Notes: generated by a model from the letters alone, not told the origin. Counted from the first letter of the stretch, positions 11,001-18,795 are shown. The stretch: DNA of 64,000 bases from Seonamhaeicola sediminis (GCF_004358095.2 NZ_SMZJ02000001.1:1-64000), one strand, 5' to 3'. Numbers and translations are program-made.

Positions 11001-11905
11001 CCTTGCTCAGAAGTTTCTTTATGTAATAGGATAGTCTTGACTTCTGCTTCTAAAATCTCTTCTATGTTATCTTTATCAAGAACAGTATCTCGGTCAAGCA
11101 CAATTTCATTACGCTCGATAGATACAACTTCCCCAGTATCTTCATCAACAAAATCCTCATGCCATGTATTAAGTACACGTGCTGCTAATTTTCTTCCTAA
11201 GTATTTTTTTAATCCCGTTTTTGACACTTTAACTTCTTCAGCTAAATCAAAAATCTCTAAAATATCTTTATCACGTTCAAAACCTATAGCTCTGAATAAC
11301 GTTGTTACAGGTAATTTTTTCTTTCTATCAATATAGGCATACATTACCTGATTGATGTCTGTGGCAAACTCAATCCAAGAACCTTTAAATGGAATTACCC
11401 TTGCTGAGTATAATTTAGTTCCATTTGCATGGAAAGATTGCCCGAAAAACACCCCTGGAGAACGGTGTAACTGAGACACTACAACACGTTCTGCACCATT
11501 AATTACAAAAGTTCCGCTAGGCGTCATGTAAGGAATAGTTCCTAGGTACACATCCTGAACAATAGTTTCGAAATCCTCATGCTCTGGATCTGTACAGTAT
11601 AACTTTAACCTTGCCTTTAAGGGTACACTGTAAGTAAGTCCTCTTTCAATACACTCTTCGATGGTGTATCTTGGTGGATCTATGAAGTAATCTAAAAATT
11701 CTAAAACAAATTGATTTCGAGAATCTGTGATTGGAAAGTTTTCCATGAAGGTATTATATAAACCTTCGTCACCTCTTTCATCTGATTTTGTTTCTAATTG
11801 GAAAAAATCCTGGAAGGATTTAATTTGAATATCCAAGAAATCTGGATATTCTGTTCTATTTACAATAGACGAGAAATTTAATCTTTCAGCTTGTGTTGAC
11901 AACAT
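8093..11905 (-). CDS. rpoB: DNA-directed RNA polymerase subunit beta
   Basis: A 1270-residue protein of normal Bacteroidota length. The rifampicin-binding cluster reads as wild type in this stretch ([22 protein letters not shown]), so no classical resistance change is visible. The catalytic and clamp motifs GRHGNKG and [19 protein letters not shown] are intact. The frame extends one codon further to a TTG at 11908, but the ATG at 11905 ([11 protein letters not shown]) is the family start. It follows rplL after about 125 nt that contain two strong hairpins and precedes rpoC by 30 nt. Confidence 0.98.
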   Translation of the reverse strand: MLSTQAERLNFSSIVNRTEYPDFLDIQIKSFQDFFQLETKSDERGDEGLYNTFMENFPITDSRNQFVLEFLDYFIDPPRYTIEECIERGLTYSVPLKARLKLYCTDPEHEDFETIVQDVYLGTIPYMTPSGTFVINGAERVVVSQLHRSPGVFFGQSFHANGTKLYSARVIPFKGSWIEFATDINQVMYAYIDRKKKLPVTTLFRAIGFERDKDILEIFDLAEEVKVSKTGLKKYLGRKLAARVLNTWHEDFVDEDTGEVVSIERNEIVLDRDTVLDKDNIEEILEAEVKTILLHKETSEQGDYAIIHNTLQKDPTNSEKEAVEHIYRQLRNAEPPDEETARGIIDKLFFSDQRYSLGEVGRYRMNKKLGLDIGMDKQVLSKDDIITIIKYLIELINSKAEIDDIDHLSNRRVRTVGEQLSSQFGVGLARMARTIRERMNVRDNEVFTPIDLINAKTLSSVINSFFGTNQLSQFMDQTNPLAEITHKRRLSALGPGGLSRERAGFEVRDVHYTHYGRLCPIETPEGPNIGLISSLSVYAKVNSMGFIETPYRKVTDGVVDIKNKPTYLSAEEEEEKLIAQATVEVDESGKILHDKVIARQEGDFPVIDPSELHYTDVAPNQISSISASLIPFLEHDDANRALMGSNMMRQAVPLLRVDAPIVGTGLERQVASDSRVLVNAEGSGEVLYVDANEIQIRYDRTEDEAKVSFDSDVKTYQLVKFRKTNQGTSINLKPIVKKGDKVIKGQVLCEGYATQQGELALGRNMKVAFMPWKGYNFEDAIVISEKVVREDIFTSIHIDEYSLEVRDTKLGNEELTNDIPNVSEEATKDLDEHGMIRIGAEVKPGDILIGKITPKGESDPTPEEKLLRAIFGDKAGDVKDASLKASPSLNGVVIDKKLFARAVKDKRKRAQDKDDILALEAEYDRKFDDLKAVLVDKLFAIVNGKTAQGIFNDLGEEVLPKGKKFTLKMLNAVDDYAHLVAGKWTTDDHTNKLVDDLIHNYKIKENDLQGALRREKFTISVGDELPAGIIKLAKVYIAKKRKLKVGDKMAGRHGNKGIVARIVRQEDMPFLEDGTPVDIVLNPLGVPSRMNIGQIYETVLGWAGQKLGRKYATPIFDGATIDQINELTDEAGIPRYGHTYLYDGGTGERFDQPATVGVIYMLKLGHMVDDKMHARSIGPYSLITQQPLGGKAQFGGQRFGEMEVWALEAYGASSTLREILTVKSDDVIGRAKTYESIVKGEPMPDPGLPESFNVLMHELKGLGLDIRLEE

Positions 11906-11941
11906 CAATGAACGGAATTTTGATTAAAAAATAAAATAATA

Positions 11942-12007
11942 GCGTATGTACTCTTTATATACGCAAAATGGTTTAGGTCTTAGAGATCGTCTCTCCAGAC
12001 CTAAACC
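11942..12007 (-). promoter_or_regulatory. Tandem hairpins between rplL and rpoB (attenuator or processing site)
   Basis: GGTTTAGGTCT (11970-11980) pairs exactly with AGACCTAAACC (11997-12007), and inner AGAGA/TCTCT lengthens the stem. A second smaller hairpin, GCGTAT with ATACGC, lies at 11942-11964. No long U-run follows either. In E. coli the equivalent spacer holds a partial terminator and an RNase III site that lower rpoBC expression relative to rplJL. The same role is inferred here from position and structure. Confidence 0.6.
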
Positions 12008-12030
12008 TTTGAGTTTTTAGGTTGTTTAGC

Positions 12031-12411
12031 TTACTTAAGCTCAACCTCAGCTCCAGCTTCTTCTAATGAAGCTTTTAAGCCTTCTGCTTCGTCTTTAGAA
12101 ACACCTTCTTTAATAGCGCTAGGTGCCTCATCAACTAATCCTTTAGCTTCTTTAAGACCTAAACCAGTTAATTCCTTAACTAACTTAACTACAGCTAATT
12201 TAGAAGCTCCAGCTGCTTTAAGGATTACGTCAAATTCAGTTTTTTCTTCTGCAGCTTCTCCGCCAGCAGCAGCACCTCCACCAGCAGCAACAGCTACAGC
12301 TGCAGCAGCAGGCTCGATACCATACTCATCTTTTAATATAGTAGCTAACTCATTAACTTCTTTTACTGTTAAGTTAACTAATTGTTCTGCGAAATCTTTT
12401 AAATCTGCCAT
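12031..12411 (-). CDS. rplL: Large ribosomal subunit protein bL12 (L7/L12)
   Basis: A 126-residue stalk protein, acidic and alanine-rich, that recruits translational GTPases to the ribosome. The N-terminal dimerisation helix, an alanine/glycine hinge (about residues 35-55) and the conserved C-terminal domain with [11 protein letters not shown] are all visible. It is last in the rplKAJL group. The codon pattern is repetitive in the hinge (many GCA/GCT), as usual. Confidence 0.98.
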   Translation of the reverse strand: MADLKDFAEQLVNLTVKEVNELATILKDEYGIEPAAAAVAVAAGGGAAAGGEAAEEKTEFDVILKAAGASKLAVVKLVKELTGLGLKEAKGLVDEAPSAIKEGVSKDEAEGLKASLEEAGAEVELK

Positions 12412-12475
12412 TTTTCTATCGTTTTAAAATGTTTTTTTAATAATTTATTTTGTAAAAAGTGCGTACTGTTTTATA

Positions 12476-12997
12476 CTATCCTTCTTTTTCAGATAGTGTT
12501 TTAATAATACCAGCAAGTTTTCCACCACTTGATTGGAGTGCTGAAACAACATTTTTAGCAGGCGACTGTAAAATCGTAATGATTTCACCAATCAATTCCT
12601 CTCTAGATTTGATATCTACTAAGGCATCTAACTGCTCATCACCAATGTAAATAGCTTCCTCAATAAAAGCTCCTTTTAATAAAGGTTTATCTGATTTCTT
12701 GCGGAAGGTTTTAATTAACTTTGCTGGTGCATTACCTGTTTCAGAATACATCACAGATGTGTTTCCTTTTAAAACAGTAGGAAGATCTCCAAAATCTTTA
12801 TCTGAAGCTTCCATTGCTTTTTCAAGTAATGTGTTTTTAACTACAGCCATCTTTACGTTTGCTTTAAAACAAGCACGACGTAAATCTGAGGTTGTTCCTG
12901 CATTTAACCCTGAAATATCTGTTAAATAGATATTTGTATTGTTAGCTAATTCTACAGTTAACTCCTCAATTACTTGTGATTTCTCTTCTCTTGTCAT
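12476..12997 (-). CDS. rplJ: Large ribosomal subunit protein uL10
   Basis: A 173-residue base of the L7/L12 stalk; it binds 23S rRNA near L11 and holds bL12 dimers with its C-terminal helix. The N-terminal MTREEKSQVIEELTVEL and the VVKNTLLEKA segment are typical. It lies 23 nt after rplA and 64 nt before rplL. L10 or the L10-L12 complex often represses its own mRNA; no clear binding site can be assigned by eye here. Confidence 0.98.
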   Translation of the reverse strand: MTREEKSQVIEELTVELANNTNIYLTDISGLNAGTTSDLRRACFKANVKMAVVKNTLLEKAMEASDKDFGDLPTVLKGNTSVMYSETGNAPAKLIKTFRKKSDKPLLKGAFIEEAIYIGDEQLDALVDIKSREELIGEIITILQSPAKNVVSALQSSGGKLAGIIKTLSEKEG

Positions 12998-13020
12998 AAT
13001 AAAAGTTTTAACTATTTAAA

Positions 13021-13710
13021 TTAACCAACTTTAGGGTCAATTGCTACACTAGGACTCATTGTAGAAGACATAAAAATACTCTTCACGTAAGTTCCTTTTG
13101 CTGCAGTTGGCTTAAGTTTTATTAATGTTTGAATCAATTCATTTGCATTACCTGCAATTTTATCAGCACTAAATGATGCTTTACCAATAGCAGCATGAAC
13201 TATACCTGTTTTGTCAACTTTAAAGTCAATTTTACCAGCTTTTACTTCACTTACTGCTTTTGCAACATCCATAGTTACTGTGCCAGTTTTTGGATTAGGC
13301 ATTAAACCACGAGGACCTAAAACACGTCCTAGAGGACCTAATTTACCCATTACACTAGGCATAGTAATAATAACGTCTACGTCAGTCCAACCACCTTTAA
13401 TTTTATCAAGGTATTCATCTAAACCTACATAATCTGCACCTGCTTCTTGAGCTTCGGCTTCTTTATCTGGCGTTACTAATGCTAATACTTTCATATCTTT
13501 ACCAGTACCATGAGGAAGTGATACAACCCCTCTTACCATTTGATTTGCTTTTCTGGGATCTACTCCTAAACGCACAGCAATATCAACTGATGCATCAAAC
13601 TTAGTATTGGTAATTTCTTTAATTAATGCTGAAGCTTCATCTAATGAATAAAGTCTTCCTTTTTCAATTTTCGCTGCAGCTTCTTTTTGCTTTTTTGTTA
13701 ATCTTGCCAT
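13021..13710 (-). CDS. rplA: Large ribosomal subunit protein uL1
   Basis: A 229-residue L1-stalk protein. Signature segments are [36 protein letters not shown] and the C-terminal [11 protein letters not shown]. It binds 23S rRNA helices 76-78 and helps move tRNA through the E site. L1 commonly represses the rplKA mRNA; the site would lie near rplK and was not identified. It is spaced 17 nt after rplK. Confidence 0.98.
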   Translation of the reverse strand: MARLTKKQKEAAAKIEKGRLYSLDEASALIKEITNTKFDASVDIAVRLGVDPRKANQMVRGVVSLPHGTGKDMKVLALVTPDKEAEAQEAGADYVGLDEYLDKIKGGWTDVDVIITMPSVMGKLGPLGRVLGPRGLMPNPKTGTVTMDVAKAVSEVKAGKIDFKVDKTGIVHAAIGKASFSADKIAGNANELIQTLIKLKPTAAKGTYVKSIFMSSTMSPSVAIDPKVG

Positions 13711-13727
13711 TTCTAATGTTTTAAAGA

Positions 13728-14165
13728 TTAATTGGGGAATTTCCCTGTTACAGTGATTCCCATAGATCTTGCTGTACCAGCAACCATTTTCATAGCAGAT
13801 TCTACAGTAAATGCATTTAAATCTTGCATCTTGTCTTCTGCAATGGTTTTAACCTGTTCCCAAGAAACTTTAGCTACTTTTTTACGATTTGGTTCACCAG
13901 AACCCTTTTTCACCTTGGCCGCTTCTAATAATTGTACTGCAGCCGGAGGGGTTTTAATAACAAAGTCAAAAGACTTGTCCTTATAAACCGAAATTACAAC
14001 TGGTAATACTTTTCCAGCTTTATCTTGGGTTCTAGCATTAAACTGCTTACAAAACTCCATGATATTAACTCCAGCAGCACCTAGAGCGGGTCCAACCGGT
14101 GGCGATGGATTCGCTGCACCTCCCCTAACTTGTAGCTTAACTACTTTACTTAACTCTTTTGCCAT
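13728..14165 (-). CDS. rplK: Large ribosomal subunit protein uL11
   Basis: A 145-residue protein of the GTPase-associated centre. The proline-rich N-terminal turn ([20 protein letters not shown]) and the C-terminal rRNA-binding domain are complete. It is the first ribosomal gene after nusG, 73 nt downstream, in the usual rplK-rplA-rplJ-rplL order. Confidence 0.98.
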   Translation of the reverse strand: MAKELSKVVKLQVRGGAANPSPPVGPALGAAGVNIMEFCKQFNARTQDKAGKVLPVVISVYKDKSFDFVIKTPPAAVQLLEAAKVKKGSGEPNRKKVAKVSWEQVKTIAEDKMQDLNAFTVESAMKMVAGTARSMGITVTGKFPN

Positions 14166-14238
14166 TTTTAATAATTTAGTTTGATACGATTCTTTTTATT
14201 TGGAAGCAAAAGAACGTACCTATATAATGTAACAATTA

Positions 14239-14793
14239 TTATACTTTTTCTACTTGCATATAGCTTAATTCTAATGGGGTTTTTCTTCCAAAAATCTTAA
14301 CCATTACTTCTAGCTTACGCTTTTCTTCATTTATTTTCTCAATAGTACCATCAAAACCGTTAAATGGACCATCAATTACTTTTACCGTTTCTCCTTTAGT
14401 AAACGGAATAGCTACATTTGCCGTTTCTTCTATAGATAATTCATCAACCTTTCCTAACATTCTATTCACTTCAGACTGTCTTAAAGGCACCGGATCACCT
14501 CCTTTTGTTTCACCCAAGAATCCGATAACGTTAGTAACCGACTTAATGATGTGAGGAATCTCTCCAGACAAATTAGCTTGAATCATTATATATCCTGGGA
14601 AGTAAACCTTTTCTTTACTTATTTTTTTCCCATTACGTATTTGAATCACTTTTTCTGTAGGCACCAATACTTGATCAACATAATCTTGTAAACCTAAACG
14701 AGCAATTTCATTCTCTATATAAGTTTTGATTTTGTTTTCTTGACCACTTACAGCCCTAACAACGTACCATTTTTTTTCACTCACTTCAGACAT
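14239..14793 (-). CDS. nusG: Transcription termination/antitermination factor NusG
   Basis: A 184-residue NusG with an N-terminal NGN domain (KKWYVVRAVSGQE, then the VYFPGYIMIQ segment) and a C-terminal KOW domain (KGETVKVIDGPFNGFDGTI). It binds RNA polymerase and couples it to Rho or to the ribosome. It lies 11 nt after secE and ahead of rplK, the classical order. Confidence 0.98.
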   Translation of the reverse strand: MSEVSEKKWYVVRAVSGQENKIKTYIENEIARLGLQDYVDQVLVPTEKVIQIRNGKKISKEKVYFPGYIMIQANLSGEIPHIIKSVTNVIGFLGETKGGDPVPLRQSEVNRMLGKVDELSIEETANVAIPFTKGETVKVIDGPFNGFDGTIEKINEEKRKLEVMVKIFGRKTPLELSYMQVEKV

Positions 14794-14804
14794 ACCTTTT
14801 TTTA

Positions 14805-14999
14805 TTATTTAAGCAAGTCATAGTAATACCCAATAACCGTAGCAAAAACTTCATCTACTCCCCATATTGCTAATGAGAAAATAATTGAAAATACGGCAAC
14901 CAACACTGTTAAACTTTGAGCTTCTGCCCAAGTAGGCCAACTTACGTTAGTTTTAAGTTCGTTAAATGATTCTTTTATATAATTTACAAATCCTGCCAT
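14805..14999 (-). CDS. secE: Preprotein translocase subunit SecE
   Basis: A 64-residue single-spanning membrane subunit of the SecYEG channel. The conserved amphipathic helix (FVNYIKESFNELK..VSWPTWAEA) is followed by one transmembrane segment (about residues 31-55). The open frame continues upstream into tRNA-Trp, so the ATG at 14999 is chosen; it gives the typical MAGFVNYIKES start. It sits between tRNA-Trp and nusG. Confidence 0.96.
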   Translation of the reverse strand: MAGFVNYIKESFNELKTNVSWPTWAEAQSLTVLVAVFSIIFSLAIWGVDEVFATVIGYYYDLLK

Positions 15000-15013
15000 T
15001 ATAATTCTATTTG

Positions 15014-15086
15014 CACGGGTTGAGAGACTCGAACTCCCGACACCTGGTTTTGGAGACCAGTGCTCTACCAACTGAGCTAAACCCGT
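15014..15086 (-). tRNA. tRNA-Trp (anticodon CCA)
   Basis: The minus strand folds into a 73-nt cloverleaf. ACGGGTT pairs with AACCCGT in the acceptor, the D-arm is AGCTCAGTTGGTAGAGC, the anticodon loop is CTCCAAA and the T-arm holds GTTCGAGTC. The discriminator is G and the CCA end is not encoded. It lies between tuf and secE, a widely conserved place for this tRNA. Confidence 0.96.
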
Positions 15087-15124
15087 TTTTGAGTTTTGCT
15101 CTTGCCTCCTGATAGTATTCAGGA

Positions 15125-15138
15125 TGAGCTAAACCCGT
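15125..15138 (-). repeat. Duplicated 5' fragment of tRNA-Trp
   Basis: The 14 bases TGAGCTAAACCCGT here exactly repeat the 5' end of tRNA-Trp (15073-15086) in the same orientation, 52 nt upstream of the gene. Nothing else of the tRNA is present. It may be a scar of recombination or of an element that used the tRNA, or a partial duplication. Confidence 0.6.
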
Positions 15139-15149
15139 AAATATAAGTC

Positions 15150-15177
15150 AAGGTATTCCGAAAAAACGGAATACCTT
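15150..15177 (-). terminator. Strong hairpin downstream of tuf
   Basis: AAGGTATTCCG (15150-15160) pairs perfectly with CGGAATACCTT (15167-15177) around an A6 loop. It begins 25 nt past the tuf stop. No U-run follows on the minus strand, so it may be a partial terminator or an mRNA 3'-end stabiliser or processing point before tRNA-Trp rather than a full stop. Confidence 0.55.
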
Positions 15178-15201
15178 AAGCTTACACTATGTTTAACTGT
15201 A

Positions 15202-16389
15202 TTAGTCTAAAATTTCAGTTACCTGACCTGCACCTACAGTTCTACCACCTTCACGGATAGCGAAACGTAGACCAATATTCATTGCAATTGGTTGAATTAA
15301 CTCAACAGTAATAGTTAAGTTATCTCCAGGCATTACCATTTCAACTCCATCAGGAAGCGCAATGTTTCCAGTTACGTCAGTTGTACGAACGTAGAACTGC
15401 GGACGATAGTTGTTATGGAATGGCGTGTGACGCCCACCTTCTTCTTTTTTAAGGATATAAACCTCAGCTTTAAACTTAGCATGTGGTGTTACAGAACCTG
15501 GCTTAGTAATAACCATACCTCTTGAGATTTGAGTTTTCTCAATACCTCTTAACAAGATACCAGCATTATCTCCAGCTTCACCTCTATCTAATATTTGACG
15601 GAACATCTCAATACCAGTAATAGTAGAAGTTAATTTTTCAGCTCCCATACCGATAATCTCTACAGGATCTCCTGTTTTAGCAATACCTGTTTCAATTCTA
15701 CCAGTAGCAACAGTACCACGACCTGTAATAGAGAATACATCTTCAATAGGCATTAAGAAAGGCTTATCCATATCACGAACAGGCTCTTCAATCCAAGTAT
15801 CACAAGCTTCCATTAATTCTAATACGGTATCTACCCATTTTTGCTCACCATTAAGAGCTCCTAAAGCAGAACCTGAAATTACTGGACCATTATCTCCATC
15901 ATATTCGTAGAAACTTAATAAATCTCTAACCTCCATATCAACAAGCTCTAAAAGCTCCTCATCGTCAACCATATCAACTTTGTTTAAGAAAACAACGATA
16001 CGAGGAATACCTACTTGACGACCTAATAAGATGTGCTCACGAGTTTGTGGCATAGGACCATCAGTAGCCGCAACCACTAAAATAGCACCATCCATTTGAG
16101 CTGCACCAGTAACCATGTTCTTTACATAATCCGCGTGACCTGGACAGTCAACGTGTGCATAGTGACGATTAGCTGTTTGATATTCTACGTGAGAAGTATT
16201 AATTGTAATACCTCTTTCTTTTTCTTCTGGAGCATTATCGATTTGGTCAAACGATTTTGCTTCTGAAAATCCAGCATCAGCCAAAACTTTAGTAATAGCT
16301 GCTGTCAAAGTTGTTTTACCGTGATCTACGTGTCCAATAGTACCTATATTTAAATGTGGTTTTGAACGATCAAAAGTTCCTTTTGCCAT
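15202..16389 (-). CDS. tuf: Translation elongation factor Tu
   Basis: A 395-residue EF-Tu with intact GTPase motifs: GHVDHGKTT (G1), DCPGHADYV (G3) and [10 protein letters not shown] (G4). Domains II and III follow and end in [14 protein letters not shown]. It delivers aminoacyl-tRNA to the ribosome. It lies downstream of four tRNA genes and upstream of tRNA-Trp/secE, the same layout as tufB in Proteobacteria. Only one tuf is visible here. Confidence 0.98.
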   Translation of the reverse strand: MAKGTFDRSKPHLNIGTIGHVDHGKTTLTAAITKVLADAGFSEAKSFDQIDNAPEEKERGITINTSHVEYQTANRHYAHVDCPGHADYVKNMVTGAAQMDGAILVVAATDGPMPQTREHILLGRQVGIPRIVVFLNKVDMVDDEELLELVDMEVRDLLSFYEYDGDNGPVISGSALGALNGEQKWVDTVLELMEACDTWIEEPVRDMDKPFLMPIEDVFSITGRGTVATGRIETGIAKTGDPVEIIGMGAEKLTSTITGIEMFRQILDRGEAGDNAGILLRGIEKTQISRGMVITKPGSVTPHAKFKAEVYILKKEEGGRHTPFHNNYRPQFYVRTTDVTGNIALPDGVEMVMPGDNLTITVELIQPIAMNIGLRFAIREGGRTVGAGQVTEILD

Positions 16390-16457
16390 GTTAAAATAAT
16401 TTAATCTTAGTTATATAATAATATTAGTGTATTCTAAATTCTTTTTCCAAAAAATTG

Positions 16458-16529
16458 AGCCAACGACGGGATTTGAACCCGTGGCCTCTTCCTTACCAAG
16501 GAAACGCTCTACCCCTGAGCTACGCCGGC
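16458..16529 (-). tRNA. tRNA-Thr (anticodon GGT)
   Basis: A 72-nt cloverleaf on the minus strand: acceptor GCCGGCG with CGTTGGC (two G-U pairs), D-arm AGCTCAGGGGTAGAGC, anticodon loop TTGGTAA and T-arm GGGTTCAAATCCC. CCA is not encoded. It is the last of four tRNAs before tuf. Confidence 0.95.
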
Positions 16530-16564
16530 GTAAAGTGTTTACATCCTCATTTATAATTAAATGA

Positions 16565-16585
16565 GATTCCTGCCTTCGCAGGAAT
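16565..16585. repeat. REP-like palindrome between tRNA-Thr and tRNA-Gly
   Basis: GATTCCTGCCTTCGCAGGAAT is a perfect-arm palindrome (ATTCCTGC/GCAGGAAT with centre CTTC), the same family as at 54321, 57959 and 58013. It lies inside the tRNA transcript and may act as a processing or stability hairpin. Confidence 0.8.
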
Positions 16586-16589
16586 TTAG

Positions 16590-16662
16590 AGCGGGAGACC
16601 GGGTTCGAACCGGCGACATTCAGCTTGGAAGGCTGACGCTCTACCAACTGAGCTACTCCCGC
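16590..16662 (-). tRNA. tRNA-Gly (anticodon TCC)
   Basis: A 73-nt cloverleaf: acceptor GCGGGAG with CTCCCGC, D-arm AGCTCAGTTGGTAGAGC, anticodon loop CTTCCAA and T-arm CCGGTTCGAACCCGG. Discriminator T; CCA is not encoded. It lies between tRNA-Tyr and tRNA-Thr(GGT). Confidence 0.96.
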
Positions 16663-16808
16663 ATTTTGCAAGTTTAAAACTTGCTTGGTTTTATTTAGGA
16701 TTATCTCACCATGCTCGATGATCCTGAATTGGTGACCCTATCCAAATAATTTCTAAACACAGCTTTACAAAAGTGAACTTTTGACAGCTCTTTATCAGAA
16801 ATTATATG

Positions 16809-16891
16809 TGGGAAGAGCAGGATTCGAACCTGCGAAGGTGAAAACCAACAGATTTACAGTCTGTCCTCGTTGGCCGCTTGAGTATCTTCCC
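16809..16891 (-). tRNA. tRNA-Tyr (anticodon GTA)
   Basis: An 83-nt class II tRNA with a long variable arm: acceptor GGGAAGA with TCTTCCC, anticodon stem-loop CAGACTGTAAATCTG, and T-arm GCAGGTTCGAATCCTGC. CCA is not encoded. About 145 nt separate it from tRNA-Gly; that spacer holds only a small hairpin (GCAAGTTT/AAACTTGC, 16668-16684). Confidence 0.96.
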
Positions 16892-16936
16892 TTGTTAAGT
16901 TTGTCAATATTTTAAAGAACTTTTTTTCTTCTTTTG

Positions 16937-17010
16937 AGCCGATAGAGGGACTCGAACCCACGACCTGCTGATTACAAATCAGCTGCTCTAGCCAGCTGAG
17001 CTATATCGGC
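16937..17010 (-). tRNA. tRNA-Thr (anticodon TGT)
   Basis: A 74-nt cloverleaf: acceptor GCCGATA with TATCGGC, D-arm AGCTCAGCTGGCTAGAGC, anticodon stem-loop CTGATTTGTAATCAG, and T-arm GTGGGTTCGAGTCCC. CCA is not encoded. It is the first gene of the tRNA-tuf transcript. Confidence 0.96.
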
Positions 17011-17031
17011 TTTTTATACATTTTTGTGCAT

Positions 17032-17059
17032 AAAAAAAGTCCGCTATTTCTAACGGACT
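17032..17059 (-). terminator. Intrinsic terminator at the start of the tRNA-tuf transcript
   Basis: On the minus strand AGTCCG pairs with CGGACT (17054-17059 with 17038-17043) and seven Ts follow. It can end the rpsU-xerC-hpf transcript. It starts within a few bases of the predicted initiation site of the promoter at 17061-17091, so the tRNA transcript would begin with the same hairpin. Confidence 0.7.
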
Positions 17060-17060
17060 G

Positions 17061-17091
17061 CAAATGTATTGATTTATTTTTGTATTCAAAA
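17061..17091 (-). promoter_or_regulatory. Promoter of the tRNA-tuf-secE-nusG-rpl-rpo block
   Basis: On the minus strand TTTTG (17091-17087) is followed after 18 nt by TACATTTG (17068-17061), a good match to the Bacteroidota TTTG/TAnnTTTG promoter. Initiation should fall about 17055-17058, some 45 nt before the first tRNA. Confidence 0.7.
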
Positions 17092-17119
17092 CATTTTTTA
17101 AAAAATTTTACCTAATTAT

Positions 17120-17425
17120 TTACTTCAAATGTGCTCTTAATTTTTCTTTTCGTTTTTTAAGTTGTCTTTCTAGCGATGAAGTTGCCATATCAACACCTTC
17201 TTCAAAGGTTTTGCATTGCTTTTTAACAACAAGACTATCTCCTGGAACACTAAGCCTAGCTTCAAAAATTTTGTTCTCTTTATCACTTGTGTTTTCCACC
17301 TTTAAATAAACATCTGATTTAATTACTTTGTCATAAAATAAATCTAACTTATCCATTCTTTTTTGAATGAAATCTAAAAGCTTTTTGTCTGCATTGAAAT
17401 TAACTGATTGCATGTTTACCTTCAT
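17120..17425 (-). CDS. hpf: Ribosome hibernation-promoting factor, short form
   Basis: A 101-residue protein of the HPF/RaiA family that binds the small subunit decoding region and inactivates ribosomes in stationary phase. The sigma-54-modulation fold is recognisable (VNFNADKKLLDFIQKRMDKL at the N-terminus, a lysine-rich C-terminus). It lacks the C-terminal dimerisation domain of long HPF. The open frame extends to a TTG at 17449, but ATG at 17425 (MKVNMQSVNF) is the family start. It lies downstream of xerC and upstream of the tRNA promoter. Confidence 0.93.
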   Translation of the reverse strand: MKVNMQSVNFNADKKLLDFIQKRMDKLDLFYDKVIKSDVYLKVENTSDKENKIFEARLSVPGDSLVVKKQCKTFEEGVDMATSSLERQLKKRKEKLRAHLK

Positions 17426-17462
17426 ACGTTTCTTTTTTTGGTTAGACAATAATTTCTTGCTG

Positions 17463-18350
17463 CTATTTTTTGCTTCTAGGATGCGATTTAATATGCACTT
17501 TTTTTAATTCGGCTATACTATTGTGGGTGTATATTTGTGTGGCAGCCAAACTGGAATGTCCTAAAAGTTCTTTAACAGCATTAATATCGGCACCTTGGTT
17601 TAGCAAATGTGTTGCAAAAGAATGTCGCAAAATATGCGGACTCCTTTTGACTTTAGAAGATGCCTTACTAAAATAGTTATTTATTATTCTGTAAACAAGT
17701 GTTTCGTATATTTTTACTCCCTTTTTTGTTAGAAATAAGTTATTTCTGTCTTTAATATTTTCCAGCTTTTTTCTTTCTGCTAAATAGTTTAGCAATGTAC
17801 TATGTACTGAGCCTAATAATGGCACTAGACGTTCCTTATTTCTTTTACCCAAGACTTTTAACATTTTATTATTTAAATCTATACTTGACAGACCTAAATT
17901 TACCAACTCAATTCTTCTAATTCCGGTAGAATAGAACAACTCTATTATTAATTTATCTCTAAGGCTCTCAAAGTCGTTTTCTTGAAATTCATCTAAAACA
18001 TTAATTATTTCAGTTTCTGAAAAGGGTACTTGTACTTTTTTACTTGTTTTTAAGGCTTTGTGTTTTGCCAGTGGGTTTGTTTTTAAGTCACCTATTTTTA
18101 ATAAAAATTTATAGAACGTGTTTAGTGCTGATATTTTCCTATTAATACTTTGATTTGTAATACCACTTTCTACCATATAAACAATCCAACTTCTTATTTG
18201 TGGGTAGATTACACTTTCTAAGTTAGTATTTTGATATTCCTTACTCACAAATTCTGAAAAGCTTTCTAAATCTTTCTTATATGCATTTACAGTTAACTGA
18301 GAATACTTTTTCTCTAGTAGTAGATAATCTATAAATGATTTAAGAGGCAT
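17463..18350 (-). CDS. xerC: Site-specific tyrosine recombinase XerC
   Basis: A 295-residue tyrosine recombinase that resolves chromosome dimers at dif with a partner recombinase. The N-terminal SAM-like core-binding domain (about residues 1-85) and the catalytic domain are complete. The catalytic residues are visible in GIRRIEL (Arg), HILRHSFATHLL (His-x-x-Arg), LLGHSSLAATQIYTH (His and nucleophile Tyr). The open frame reaches a TTG at 18398, but ATG at 18350 (MPLKSFIDYLLLEKKYS) matches the family. Its place between rpsU and hpf, with no attachment sites, supports a housekeeping Xer role rather than an integrase. Confidence 0.95.
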   Translation of the reverse strand: MPLKSFIDYLLLEKKYSQLTVNAYKKDLESFSEFVSKEYQNTNLESVIYPQIRSWIVYMVESGITNQSINRKISALNTFYKFLLKIGDLKTNPLAKHKALKTSKKVQVPFSETEIINVLDEFQENDFESLRDKLIIELFYSTGIRRIELVNLGLSSIDLNNKMLKVLGKRNKERLVPLLGSVHSTLLNYLAERKKLENIKDRNNLFLTKKGVKIYETLVYRIINNYFSKASSKVKRSPHILRHSFATHLLNQGADINAVKELLGHSSLAATQIYTHNSIAELKKVHIKSHPRSKK

Positions 18351-18395
18351 GTTGTGAATGAAATGAATAATGTTAAAAATACGAAGTTTTAAGAA

Positions 18396-18423
18396 CAAAA
18401 AAAATCCCGCTTGATGCGGGATT
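18396..18423 (-). terminator. Terminator after rpsU
   Basis: AATCCCGC (18403-18410) pairs with GCGGGATT (18416-18423) around TTGAT, with eight Ts following on the minus strand. It separates rpsU from xerC and lies before the chosen xerC start; readthrough would be needed for cotranscription. Confidence 0.85.
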
Positions 18424-18446
18424 CAATTTTATAAAGCTGCATGAAA

Positions 18447-18641
18447 TTAAATTTCTTCTGCGTCTCTTAATCTTTGGATGTATTGCGCTTTTTGTATTTG
18501 TGCTCTACGAGCTACTGAAGGCTTAGTAAACTGCTTACGAGTTTGTAATGCTCTTTTTGTACCAGTTCTATCAAACTTTCTTTTGTAACGCTTTAGCGCT
18601 CTATCTATATTTTCTCCTTCTTTTATTGGTATAATTAACAT
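18447..18641 (-). CDS. rpsU: Small ribosomal subunit protein bS21
   Basis: A 64-residue basic protein (MLIIPIKEGENIDRALKRYK at the start). In Bacteroidota ribosomes bS21 helps to hold the 3' tail of 16S rRNA so that the anti-Shine-Dalgarno is hidden, which explains why most mRNAs here lack such sites. This gene, unlike its neighbours, has a strong AGGAGG before its ATG. It has its own promoter and a strong terminator, so it can be expressed alone. Confidence 0.97.
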   Translation of the reverse strand: MLIIPIKEGENIDRALKRYKRKFDRTGTKRALQTRKQFTKPSVARRAQIQKAQYIQRLRDAEEI

Positions 18642-18650
18642 AGTTCTTAA

Positions 18651-18656
18651 CCTCCT
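18651..18656 (-). promoter_or_regulatory. Strong Shine-Dalgarno of rpsU (AGGAGG)
   Basis: The minus strand reads AGAGAGGAGGTTAAGAACT then ATG. AGGAGG is a full match to the anti-Shine-Dalgarno with 9 nt to the start codon. The other starts I inspected in this window lack it. It fits the model that ribosomes short of bS21 expose the anti-SD and preferentially translate rpsU. Confidence 0.85.
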
Positions 18657-18692
18657 CTCTTTTAGTATTCCGCCTATTTCCTAAACGGGCTG

Positions 18693-18722
18693 CAAATATA
18701 AAAACTAATTAATAATTAACAA
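18693..18722 (-). promoter_or_regulatory. rpsU promoter
   Basis: TTG (18722-18720) and TATATTTG (18700-18693) on the minus strand are separated by exactly 19 nt, a textbook Bacteroidota promoter. The leader to the ATG is about 45 nt and contains the Shine-Dalgarno. Confidence 0.75.
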
Positions 18723-18795
18723 TTAAAAACCAATTTTATTTATTGGTTTACAAAAGTGCGATTATCATCATATACATAATTTGCCCAAAGTAAAA

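Noticed and set aside
16411-16671. Minus-strand frame of 86 codons across tRNA-Thr and tRNA-Gly
   Set aside because: It is the translation of tRNA genes (phrases such as AGSNPVSRS are typical tRNA artefacts).
17463-18350. The tyrosine recombinase as an integrase of a mobile island
   Set aside because: Length, motifs and position next to rpsU and hpf fit housekeeping XerC; no attachment sites or cargo are present.
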